Part shown: positions 1 through 8,175 of the stretch, piece by piece
How positions within the stretch are numbered: position 1 is the stretch's first letter
How the letters are laid out: every line of letters starts with the position of its first letter
Assembly: GCA_044344145.1 (NCBI GenBank)
Contig: JBIJDM010000019.1
Span: forward strand, 1 to 20,631
DNA length: 20,631 nt
Direction: 5' to 3'
From: JBAXGE01 sp044344145
GTDB taxonomy: Bacteria; Planctomycetota; Phycisphaerae; WQYP01
The notes under the pieces: model-generated
What the model was told of the DNA's origin: nothing
Databases searched by the model: none
Seen by the model: the letters and a program-made list of their open reading frames with translations, nothing else
Made by a program: the position numbers and the translations under genes

Positions 1-10
1 CACCTCCTTA
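1..10 (-). promoter_or_regulatory. Perfect Shine-Dalgarno sequence at window edge
   Basis: Read on the minus strand, positions 10 to 1 are TAAGGAGGTG, an exact anti-16S complement. It lies inside the tail of the fused transporter frame. The spacing implies that the next gene, probably the MalG-type partner permease, starts just beyond the left edge and is translationally linked to the fusion gene. Confidence 0.45.
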
Positions 11-2874
11 CCGGCGACCACAGTTGCGGGTTTCACCGTCATACCTTTTTCCTCGTTACGCACCTGCGCCCGCCAACGCCGGGCCATAATCGTCACATTG
101 GTGATGGTCAGGGCCGCGAGAATCAGCGAATAGGCAATCCCGAGTGCGGAAGCATAGCCCAGATCGGGTTCGCCGAATTCGGGTTTGGTAAAGCCATACT
201 TGAAGATGTACGTGGAGACCACTTCCGAACTGTAGCCCTTGCCGCCGCCGGTCAGGATGTACACCACGCCGAACACGCGGGCGGCGCCGACCAGGGCATT
301 GAAGACAATAATTACCAGCACCGGCATGAGTTCCGGGATGGTGATATGCCAGAAGCGCTGCCAAGCGGTGGCGCCATCCACATCGGCGGCTTCGTACAAC
401 TGCGGATCAATGGACTGCAAGCCCGCCAGCAGGAGGATGGTGTTGTAGGGCAGACCATGCCAGATGCCCACCAGCATGACGGAATACAAATCGGTTTTGG
501 GACTGCCCAGCCATTCATGACTGGTGGTCAGGCCGAACATGCCCGGCAGCCAATCCAGATGCAGGTAGGCGATGACCTGGTTGACTGTGGAGCTTTCGCC
601 GCCGCCGAGTAAACCAAAAAAGACAATCGCGATGGCCGACAGGGCGGTGGCCATGGGGATGAAGAACAGGGCGCGGACGTAGCGGTTCAATTTGAGCGGG
701 AGACTGAGCAGGTTGGCCACGAACAGCGCGATGGCGATCTGAATCGTGGTGACCACCACCATATACAGCATGGTGTTGGGCAGGACCTTGGTCCAGAAGG
801 GCCGGTCCTGCATGATGCGGTTGAAATTACTGAACCCGATATAACGCAGCGGGGTCAGGCCGCTGCCTTCGTGCATGGCCAGATAGAACTGGTACAACGT
901 GGGATAGACCACGAAGACAAACAGCAGCAGCATCCCGGGCATGATGAACACATAGCCATACCAGTAGCGCCGCATCTGGCTTTTACGCATCAGCCAAGGC
1001 AGGGCCGCGTCGCGGCGGTTACCGGCAATATAACTAAAGCCCAGATACCCCCCCGCCACCAGCACCAGCAAGCCCAATACTGCCAGCATACCCCCGCGAC
1101 CGTTGGAGGGTTTGAAGCGGAACAGCTCTTGGGCATCCGCAGGATTGCGATATTCCGGCGGCAATTGGGCGATCAGCGCGTCAATCCGGGCTTTGACAGC
1201 CGGATCGCGGGCTAATTCCTGTTGCCGTTCAAACGCCAACTGCGGGTTCATGGGATCGAAATCAGCAAAGGTCCATGCCGTAGGTAACTCCATACCCGAC
1301 TTAACCCGTTCCGCCAGACTGCCGTTGACGCGCTGGGCATAATCATCCAATTGCGTTTTCGCCTTGGTCATCAAGTCGGGAATGATTTGGTCTTTATCTT
1401 TGGCATCCGTGATTTGGCCCATGAGTTCATGGAAAATATCCTGTTCGCTCTTACCTAACGGTTTTTTGAACTGCGGACTGGCCGGCCAGAGCGCATGGCC
1501 TGCCCAACTGGTCCAAACCTGCTTTTGATAGGGTAGTGGATACCAGTCGGGGTCGTTAATTTTGCTGGCAGCCATCTTATTAGGCGGCAAGCTGCCCCGC
1601 CGGGTGCCGGCTTTCATGCGTTCCTGGTCATAGGCTTCCCAGTGCATCCAATTCCACACTGCGTCGGGATTGGCCGCGCCGGAAGTGATACACGTGGTAT
1701 TGCTGATATCGCCCCGGGGGGGACGGCTGCGCTGGACCGGTAATTGCAGCAACGCTTCAATTTCAGCTTTTTGGGCCGCGGCATTGGGGCTGGTTTCATC
1801 ATACGGAACCGGGATGGGCGCCGAACCGATATCATTTTTGGCCCACGGTACGCGTTCGCTGGCAATCAAGGCCGCGTGCCAGCCATCAAGCACCATCGCG
1901 GCCCGACCCGAGCCCACGGCGGTACGCACTTCCTCATATTCGCGGCTGGAACCTCCGGGCAGTACGCTCCCTTGGGCTTTCATTTTCAGCAATAGCCGGA
2001 AAGCACCCAGAAAGGCTGGATGTTCCGGGGTAAATTTACCCACCGGCTGATCGACACCGTCAATCCACTTGTCGCCGCGATAATCAAAGCCCACACTGCC
2101 GGCCGTGCTGGCCAGCACACTGATGGCGCTCATGGTCTCACGCGGGAATTGCTCGCGCATGACCAGTCCATAGCAGCCTTCTTTGCTCTCTTTGCCATAT
2201 TTGGTCAGCACATCCGCCACGCGCAGCAGTTCCATCCAGGTACGTGGCGGGACGGGTTCGCCCTGGCTATCCACTAAACCAGCCTCGGGGAACATACGCG
2301 CGGCGTTCCGGAATAAACGCTTGTTATAGGTCAGGGCATTGATGCCGATGGGATTGATAAAGCCCATAAACTTGCCGTGCATGTGCAGCAAACGGGCCGC
2401 TTCCAACGGATGCTTGGCCATGTCCTTGATCAAGGGGTCATTGGGATTGGTCTGGTAATACATCAGCGTCTGGCGGTCGTTGATACGGTTGTCCACGAAA
2501 TCCGGATGCCGGGCGAGTTCGCGTTCCAGCATATCGTCCATGGGCCGCAGCATACCGGCGGCAACGTAATCCCGGGCATCACGCATACTTACGCCCATCA
2601 GGTCGGGGGGATTCCCGCTGATGAAACTGACATAAATCGTGTCCCACATGCGCGAAACCTGCAGGAACTGCAGTTCCACCCGGGTATCGGGATAAATTTG
2701 TTCGAATTTTTCCGCCCGGCGGCGTTCCACGTCCGGCGTGCCCGACCAACTCCACTCCATCACGCGTTTGACGCGTGTACGCTCGCCACCGGTCAGACGG
2801 GTCACCACATCACCCCAGCGGGCCAGAACCAACATCAAACCAATAAATAACAACACCAAGCCGTAGCGCTTCAT
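1..2874 (-). CDS. Fused sugar-binding protein / MalF-type ABC permease (partial, runs off left edge)
   Basis: A single frame of 958 codons is open from the ATG at 2874 to the window edge; I read every codon and found no stop. Residues 4-20 form an N-terminal membrane anchor. About 30-590 resemble a family 1 extracellular solute-binding protein, including a GRAAMVLDGW stretch near 1885 and many Trp and Pro residues. A second hydrophobic segment (about 599-618) is followed by basic residues. A complete MalF-like permease follows: first helix after YGYVFIMP (639), later helices near 699-718, 739-758, 799-818, 850-875 and 908-925. Its EAA loop (E828-A-A-x3-G834, then I844 and P847) is the contact for the ATPase. 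The topology is consistent: N-terminus inside, binding domain outside, permease starting inside. Each half belongs to the carbohydrate-uptake CUT1 type; the substrate is unknown. A weak GGAA precedes the start. The second permease and ATPase are not in the window. Confidence 0.88.
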   Translation of the reverse strand, partial: MKRYGLVLLFIGLMLVLARWGDVVTRLTGGERTRVKRVMEWSWSGTPDVERRRAEKFEQIYPDTRVELQFLQVSRMWDTIYVSFISGNPPDLMGVSMRDARDYVAAGMLRPMDDMLERELARHPDFVDNRINDRQTLMYYQTNPNDPLIKDMAKHPLEAARLLHMHGKFMGFINPIGINALTYNKRLFRNAARMFPEAGLVDSQGEPVPPRTWMELLRVADVLTKYGKESKEGCYGLVMREQFPRETMSAISVLASTAGSVGFDYRGDKWIDGVDQPVGKFTPEHPAFLGAFRLLLKMKAQGSVLPGGSSREYEEVRTAVGSGRAAMVLDGWHAALIASERVPWAKNDIGSAPIPVPYDETSPNAAAQKAEIEALLQLPVQRSRPPRGDISNTTCITSGAANPDAVWNWMHWEAYDQERMKAGTRRGSLPPNKMAASKINDPDWYPLPYQKQVWTSWAGHALWPASPQFKKPLGKSEQDIFHELMGQITDAKDKDQIIPDLMTKAKTQLDDYAQRVNGSLAERVKSGMELPTAWTFADFDPMNPQLAFERQQELARDPAVKARIDALIAQLPPEYRNPADAQELFRFKPSNGRGGMLAVLGLLVLVAGGYLGFSYIAGNRRDAALPWLMRKSQMRRYWYGYVFIMPGMLLLFVFVVYPTLYQFYLAMHEGSGLTPLRYIGFSNFNRIMQDRPFWTKVLPNTMLYMVVVTTIQIAIALFVANLLSLPLKLNRYVRALFFIPMATALSAIAIVFFGLLGGGESSTVNQVIAYLHLDWLPGMFGLTTSHEWLGSPKTDLYSVMLVGIWHGLPYNTILLLAGLQSIDPQLYEAADVDGATAWQRFWHITIPELMPVLVIIVFNALVGAARVFGVVYILTGGGKGYSSEVVSTYIFKYGFTKPEFGEPDLGYASALGIAYSLILAALTITNVTIMARRWRAQVRNEEKGMTVKPATVVAGKEV

Positions 2875-2937
2875 GAATCGTTCCGTTCAAAACCTATGTA
2901 GTGGGCGCATGCACCCCAAGCTAACGCACAAGTCGGA

Positions 2938-2967
2938 GTTATATTCGCAAAATACAACCTGACGCAA
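2938..2967 (-). promoter_or_regulatory. Candidate promoter of the fused transporter gene
   Basis: On the minus strand, TTGCGT (2967-2962) and TATAAC (2943-2938) are separated by 18 nt and lie about 63 nt before the ATG at 2874. The surroundings are AT-rich. The rest of the 207-nt gap 2875-3081 holds no gene, and I see no clear terminator for the upstream operon. Confidence 0.33.
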
Positions 2968-3081
2968 ACGGAATTATTGCTATTTTAGCCAAATGGGTAA
3001 TCTTGGAGGCGGAAAATCAGACCGCGCGAAGGCTCTTGAAATAGTCTATCCGTATCCCGGACAGACCAACGGCACACCAGC

Positions 3082-4170
3082 TTACAGGTTTACGGGCGTG
3101 TCGGACGGCAGACGCTGATAGCGTTTGTGATATTCCGCCACTGCGGCACTGGGTTTATGCTGGGCAAACAACTGGGCCCGGGCATTGCCGGCCCATAATT
3201 GCCGTTCCGCCGGCATCCGCCAGCAGGCTTCCAGCCGCGCGGCGATCTGCCGGGGTTGCAGGCTTTTGGCCACCCAGCCGGTCTGGCCCTGGGCGATAAA
3301 TTCAGTGGCCACGGGCTGAGGGGTGACCACAACGGGCACGGTCAAGGCGATGGCCGCCAAGACGCCCATGACTCCCACGGGCTGGGTGGGGGTAAACAAG
3401 ACCATATCCGCGGCGGCCGCGAGGTCAAAATCGCCGGTGGTCACGGGCACGGGATGAATGGTGTTGGCGTGGGCCAACGCGGAGGCAAACCGCGCCAGGC
3501 CGGGGCTATCGGCCCGCACCAATACGCAGGTTTGGAGTTCTAACTGTTGAAATATGCCTGCGGCCCATAAGCCCAGTTCATGGCCCGCACCGCGTCCTCG
3601 GCCAGCCAGCCAAATTACCGGCCCCGCCGTGGTGGGTACCCCCAACGCAGCCCATACGGCGGCGCGATCGGGGCGCTGGTCCAGTGGACAGGGCAGGGGG
3701 ATAAGTTGGACTTCGGCGATTCCCGCCGACTGCAAAATCTGTTGTTCGGTCTGACTCTGGGCGACAACCGTGACCCCGCAGCGTTGGACTAGGAGGCGCA
3801 GGAGACTGCGTTGCCGGGTGGTATACGGCCCACCGGGATTGAGCACGATGGGCACCGACCAGCGGCGCAAGGCAACAGCCGCCAGCGCCCGCAGGCCCCA
3901 GATATGCAGGCCCGTCAAAGGTCCGACGGCATCAATCCGGCGCAGCAGTGCGAGCCAACCGGCCGGGTCGGCCCAACCCAGGGTGCGGACGCGTCCAATG
4001 CAGGCAAGGCGCACCGGCTCGGGCAGCGCTGCCCATAAGTGGCCATCGCCGAGAACCAATACGGCTTGTGGTTGGGTATTACGCTGCAACAACAGCGTCA
4101 ACGTGGCCAGCGCGTCCGGCCCGGCCAGCGCGTCCACCACGTGTAAGAGAACAGGTTCCATGCGGCTCAT
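3082..4170 (-). CDS. GT-B fold glycosyltransferase-like protein, EX7E motif missing
   Basis: 362 aa. The sequence looks like a two-domain GT4/GT1-type glycosyltransferase: an N-terminal Rossmann-like half (LLHVVDALAG near the start; VPIVLNPGGPYTTRQRSLLR mid-protein), then a C-terminal half with GPVIWLAGRGRG and VPVVVTPQPVATEFIAQGQTGW, the usual donor-site layout. In GT4 enzymes an EX7E pair precedes the PVV strand; here the matching positions are P264 and A272, so both acidic residues are gone. No GGTGGH-type MurG signature is present. It is the last gene of the cell-wall operon, 4 nt after the ftsW stop, which is where murG often sits. It could be a glycosyltransferase with altered chemistry, or an inactive partner of the FtsW/MraY machinery. 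The fold call is good; the role is unknown. An alternative start is Met4. Confidence 0.72.
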   Translation of the reverse strand: MSRMEPVLLHVVDALAGPDALATLTLLLQRNTQPQAVLVLGDGHLWAALPEPVRLACIGRVRTLGWADPAGWLALLRRIDAVGPLTGLHIWGLRALAAVALRRWSVPIVLNPGGPYTTRQRSLLRLLVQRCGVTVVAQSQTEQQILQSAGIAEVQLIPLPCPLDQRPDRAAVWAALGVPTTAGPVIWLAGRGRGAGHELGLWAAGIFQQLELQTCVLVRADSPGLARFASALAHANTIHPVPVTTGDFDLAAAADMVLFTPTQPVGVMGVLAAIALTVPVVVTPQPVATEFIAQGQTGWVAKSLQPRQIAARLEACWRMPAERQLWAGNARAQLFAQHKPSAAVAEYHKRYQRLPSDTPVNL

Positions 4171-4174
4171 TGTA

Positions 4175-5626
4175 TCAGCGCCACCAGGTCCAGCGGCCTA
4201 TCGACAAAGGAGTTTTCTTCTCTGCCGGGGCATAGTCAGCCACCGGAGCCGCGTCCCCAGCGGGTGGTTCCAGATTAAAAACTTCGTCGCTTAATACGGG
4301 CATGGCGAATAAATCCGTGCCCGGGGAATACCGCGCCCGGGGGGTGTGGGCATGTTCGCGTTCGCGCTTGCGGTTCATGCGTTCCACCGCCATCAACACC
4401 CCCACCGCGGCGGCCGTCATAATCCAACCCGTCCCCCCGCTGGAAATCAGCGGCAGGGCAATGCCTTTGGTGGGCACCGAGACGGTTACCACGGCAATAT
4501 TAATCGCGGCCTGCAGGCCGATCATGGCGGTAATCCCGAAGGCCACCATCTTGCCCGGCAAGGTCTGGCAACGCATCATGATGCGCCAGCCGACCAGCAC
4601 AATGGCGATGAAGAGAGCACAGATCAGCCCCGCACCGATCACCCCGAGTTCCTCGCAGATCACCGCGAAGATAAAATCGGTGTTGTCTTCGGGCAGGAAG
4701 CCCATTTTCTGGACCCCATGGCCCAGCCCCTGGCCCCTTATACCGCCGTTAATGATGGTCAGCAGGCTTTGCCACGGGTGATAGCCCGCGCCCTGCAGAT
4801 CGGCATTCTGGCCCCAGAATATATCCCAGAACGCGGTCAATCGTTGCCGACGATACGGTTCACGGACAATAAAATAGACCCCCACGGCCAGCGCTGGCGG
4901 TAAGATCAGGGCCATGTGCCACCAGCGTACGCCCGCCATGAGCAGCAGACAGAAAAATACCACGCCAATCAGCGCCGTGGTGCCAAAGTCTTCTTTCACC
5001 ACCAGCAGCAAGACCACTCCCACCCCCGCCAGCACGGGCAGCACGCCGGTGAAAAAGTTACGGATACGCGGTCCCGCGTGCACGGCATAAGCCGTGGTAA
5101 AGAGGATCATGGCCAGTTTGACCAGTTCCGAAGGCTGGAAATTGAACTTCAACACCGGCACGGTCAGCCAGCGCCGGGCACCTTTGACCGTGGTGCCCAC
5201 CAGCAGAACGGAAATCAGCAACCCAAACGTCACCAGCAAAAACCAGAAGGCCGGGCTGGTCCATAATTTTTTACCCAGCCAGCGGGCGTAATCCCAGCGC
5301 CACAGCACGATCATCACCAACAGACCAATCCCGGCATGCAGGGCATTTTTGGTATTGAACGCGCCCTGGAACCACTCCACACGCACCTCACGCACCTGGG
5401 CTTCGGCGCTTTGTACCATAATCAAGCCCACAGCCAGCAGGGCCGCCACCAAGAGGGCCAGCACCTGATCCAGCGACAGGCTCAATGGTGCCAACACCAG
5501 ACGACTGGCGCCGCGCCAGACGGCCGAGGGTTCACGCTGGGCGGTGAGTAATGCAGGGACCAGACCCTCGTTTTCCGGCAGGGTTACCGAAGCGGTCCAG
5601 GGACGATCTTCGCGGGTATAGGGCAT
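4175..5626 (-). CDS. ftsW: FtsW, SEDS-family septal peptidoglycan glycosyltransferase
   Basis: 483 aa integral membrane protein of the SEDS family, which polymerises lipid II during septation together with a class B PBP. Family marks in order: KGARRWL (148-154), FQPSELVKLAMI (163-174), KEDFGTT (211-217) carrying the conserved Asp213, NGGIRGQGLGHGVQKMGFLPE (about 293-313), DFIFAVICEELG (317-328) and PTKGIALPLISSGGT (385-399). The cytoplasmic N-terminus is about 50 residues longer than usual, and there is a Pro/Ala-rich tail of about 65 residues. The position beside mraY and downstream of a septal-type PBP favours FtsW over RodA. GAGGT lies about 9 nt before the ATG, and the gene starts 21 nt after the mraY stop. 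Confidence 0.93.
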   Translation of the reverse strand: MPYTREDRPWTASVTLPENEGLVPALLTAQREPSAVWRGASRLVLAPLSLSLDQVLALLVAALLAVGLIMVQSAEAQVREVRVEWFQGAFNTKNALHAGIGLLVMIVLWRWDYARWLGKKLWTSPAFWFLLVTFGLLISVLLVGTTVKGARRWLTVPVLKFNFQPSELVKLAMILFTTAYAVHAGPRIRNFFTGVLPVLAGVGVVLLLVVKEDFGTTALIGVVFFCLLLMAGVRWWHMALILPPALAVGVYFIVREPYRRQRLTAFWDIFWGQNADLQGAGYHPWQSLLTIINGGIRGQGLGHGVQKMGFLPEDNTDFIFAVICEELGVIGAGLICALFIAIVLVGWRIMMRCQTLPGKMVAFGITAMIGLQAAINIAVVTVSVPTKGIALPLISSGGTGWIMTAAAVGVLMAVERMNRKREREHAHTPRARYSPGTDLFAMPVLSDEVFNLEPPAGDAAPVADYAPAEKKTPLSIGRWTWWR

Positions 5627-5647
5627 AGCAGCGTACCTCGTTTATCG

Positions 5648-6766
5648 TCACATGATGCGAATGGTGGCCAGCGCAATCATGGAACAGAGCGCACAAATCA
5701 GCCAGAACCGCACCACAGTTTGGGTTTCGGTCCAGCCTTTCATATGAAAATGATGGTGAATGGGCGTACACAGGAAGATGCGTTTGCCGCCGGTAAAGCG
5801 GAAATAACCCACCTGCATCAGCACACTGACCGCTTCTATCACGAAGATACCCCCGACCAGAAACAGCATGTGTTCCTGCCGGATGACGATGGCCACATAG
5901 CCGATCACCCCGCCGAGGGACAGCGAGCCGGTATCGCCCATGAAGACCAGCGCGGGATTGCAGTTGAACCATAAGAAGCCCAGACACGCCCCGGCCATGG
6001 CCCCGCAGACCACCGCCAATTCCCCCACCTGCGTGACATGGTGCAGTTCCAGAACCCCGGACCAGCGCGAGTCGCCGGTGACATACGACAAGAGCATGAA
6101 AGACACGCACACAATGGTCATGCAGCCCGCCGCCAGCCCATCCATACCATCGGTCAGATTCACCGCGTTGGACGAGCCGGTAATGACGACGACTGTCAGG
6201 ATCGCAAACACCCACGCGGGCAGGGCCAGTTCGCGCAGCAAGGGCCAATTCAGCTTTTGGACGGTGAAGAACCCTTCGGGGTTACCGCTCTTGGCCGGAT
6301 GGTAATAAATAAACAGCGCCAGCAAGACCCCCAGCCCCACCTGGAACAACAGTTTTTCGTAGGCATACAACCCATCGCGACTGCCGGGATTGCGCCGGGC
6401 CTGAGTGAGTTTGAGCCAATCGTCCACCCCACCGAGCAACGCCAGATAGATCATACAAAACAGGGCCATCCGCACGTAAAAATTGCCCATGACATCGGCC
6501 ATAATCAGGGTGCTGACCAGAATCGCGCCGATCAGAGCGATGCCGCCCATGGTGGGGGTATTGGTTTTCTGCTTGGTCAGTTCGTTGAGTGTCTGGTTGT
6601 GAAATTCGGGATTGTCGCCGAGTTTGCGGGTGATCAACCAGCGGATAATCCGCGCCCCGAACGCCAACACCAGCACAAACGCGAACAGGGCCGCCATCGC
6701 GGCCCGAAAAATCACCGGCATGCTGTCCGCATTGTTGGTAAATAATTGATATAGCCACGGAATCAT
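5648..6766 (-). CDS. mraY: MraY, phospho-MurNAc-pentapeptide translocase
   Basis: 372 aa polytopic membrane enzyme. It transfers phospho-MurNAc-pentapeptide from UDP to undecaprenyl phosphate to form lipid I. Diagnostic motifs are TPTMGG (70-75), the DDW motif at 115-117, NAVNLTDGMDGLA (200-212), FNCNPALVFMGDTGSLSLG with Asp278, and the histidine stretch PIHHHFHMKGW (335-345) that defines MraY within the GlcNAc-1-P transferase superfamily. The length is typical. Its ATG overlaps the murF TGA (ATGA), which implies translational coupling. The next gene is ftsW; the murD often found between the two is absent. Confidence 0.97.
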   Translation of the reverse strand: MIPWLYQLFTNNADSMPVIFRAAMAALFAFVLVLAFGARIIRWLITRKLGDNPEFHNQTLNELTKQKTNTPTMGGIALIGAILVSTLIMADVMGNFYVRMALFCMIYLALLGGVDDWLKLTQARRNPGSRDGLYAYEKLLFQVGLGVLLALFIYYHPAKSGNPEGFFTVQKLNWPLLRELALPAWVFAILTVVVITGSSNAVNLTDGMDGLAAGCMTIVCVSFMLLSYVTGDSRWSGVLELHHVTQVGELAVVCGAMAGACLGFLWFNCNPALVFMGDTGSLSLGGVIGYVAIVIRQEHMLFLVGGIFVIEAVSVLMQVGYFRFTGGKRIFLCTPIHHHFHMKGWTETQTVVRFWLICALCSMIALATIRIM

Positions 6767-8175
6767 TGCATCACCTGTAGAGTCTGAGAGGGGGTCGCCT
6801 GCTGACGTAAGGGTTCCAAGGCCCGCTCCATGCGGGTGCCGCGCGAACCTTTGAGCAAAATGAGATCATCGGGCTGGAGTACCCGCAGTAATTGTTCACC
6901 CGCGGCCGGCGCATCGGCACAGGCGTGGACACTCACTCCCTGCGCCAGCGCCGCATCGGCGGCTTCCTGCATCAGCGGTCCGGCGGTGATCAAGACCTGC
7001 ACCCCGACGCGGGCGGCGTATGCGCCCACGTGCCGGTGCCACTGCGGCGCCTGGACGCCCAATTCCCGCATATCCCCCAGCACCGCCACTTTGCGGCCGG
7101 GGTGGCTGAATTCCATCAGCGTGTCCAGCGCCGCTTCCATCGAGGTGGGATTGGCGTTGTAGGCGTCGTTGATCACCAGATGCCCCGCCAGGGTCTGCAA
7201 CTCCAGCCGCATATCGGCGGGTTTGACCTCGGTCAGCCCGGCGGCGATTAATTCCTCACTGAGGCCCAGACGGCGGGCCACGGCAATCGCCGCCAGGCCG
7301 TTGAGCACATTATGTCGGCCCAACAAGGGCAGCGTGTAATGGCCCCGGCCATTGAAGCCAAAGGTACAGCCCGCGGCGGTCATCGTGATATCGGTGGCTT
7401 CCAGGTCTGCGCCGCTGCCGGCCAAACCAAAGGTAATCCGCTGGGCGACGGCCCGTTTGAGAAACGCGTGGAGTTCCGGCGCTGCGGCGGGGATAATCAG
7501 GGTGCCTTCCGCAGGGACAAATTCCGCAATGGCCGCCTCTTCCTGCGCCACCCCCGCCAACGAGCCCAAGCCTTCCAGATGTTCCAGCCCGAGGCTGGTA
7601 ATCACCGCCACATCGGGACGGGCCACTTCGGCCAGCGCGGCAATCTCGCCGGGATGATTGGTACCCACTTCGAGGACCACATATTCCGCGTTAACCCCCG
7701 CGTCCAGCAGGGTCAGGGGCATACCGATATTGTTATTGAAGCTCTTGGGGCTGGCCACGCCGGTCATTTTCTGGGTCAGCAGCGCCTGTATGATCCGTTT
7801 CGCGGTGGTCTTGCCATTGGACCCGCTGACCGCCACCACGCGGGCCCGCAGTTCCTGACGCCAGGCGCTGGCCAAACGGTTCAAGGCGGCAATGGTGTTA
7901 TCCACCTGCAACACATAAACGCCGAGTCGTTGGGCGGATTCCTGTTGTTCGGGGGTCAGATTCTGATGCACGACCACACCGCCCGCCTGCCGGGCCATCA
8001 CATCCACGAGAAACGTATGGGCATCATGGGTTTCGCCGACCAGTGCGAAGAACAAGTCCCCCGGCTGGACATAACGGCTGTCGGTGACCACGCGGCCGGT
8101 ATGCGCCCGCGTGCCGCGCCAGACCCATTTGGCCTTCAGGGCGGTGCGTAGTTGTAGCCAATCCCATGACTTCAT
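6763..8175 (-). CDS. murF: MurF, UDP-MurNAc-tripeptide:D-Ala-D-Ala ligase
   Basis: 470 aa cytoplasmic ATP-dependent Mur ligase that adds D-Ala-D-Ala to the tripeptide precursor. It has the three Mur domains: an N-terminal UDP-binding part (TDSRYVQPGDLFFAL, 31-45), a central ATPase with P-loop GSNGKTT (118-124), FNNNIGMP (146-153) and EVGTNHPGEI (169-178), and a C-terminal part with NDAYNANP (336-343) and LKGSRGTRME. NDAYNANP is typical of MurF. Both ends overlap neighbours by 4 bp (murE upstream, mraY downstream), so the three genes are probably translated as one coupled block. Confidence 0.96.
   Translation of the reverse strand: MKSWDWLQLRTALKAKWVWRGTRAHTGRVVTDSRYVQPGDLFFALVGETHDAHTFLVDVMARQAGGVVVHQNLTPEQQESAQRLGVYVLQVDNTIAALNRLASAWRQELRARVVAVSGSNGKTTAKRIIQALLTQKMTGVASPKSFNNNIGMPLTLLDAGVNAEYVVLEVGTNHPGEIAALAEVARPDVAVITSLGLEHLEGLGSLAGVAQEEAAIAEFVPAEGTLIIPAAAPELHAFLKRAVAQRITFGLAGSGADLEATDITMTAAGCTFGFNGRGHYTLPLLGRHNVLNGLAAIAVARRLGLSEELIAAGLTEVKPADMRLELQTLAGHLVINDAYNANPTSMEAALDTLMEFSHPGRKVAVLGDMRELGVQAPQWHRHVGAYAARVGVQVLITAGPLMQEAADAALAQGVSVHACADAPAAGEQLLRVLQPDDLILLKGSRGTRMERALEPLRQQATPSQTLQVMQ

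Noticed and set aside
3082..4170. Annotating the last gene of the cell-wall operon as murG
   Set aside because: It lacks the glycine-rich GGTGGH-type N-terminal motif and the MurG C-terminal signature. Only its position suggests MurG.
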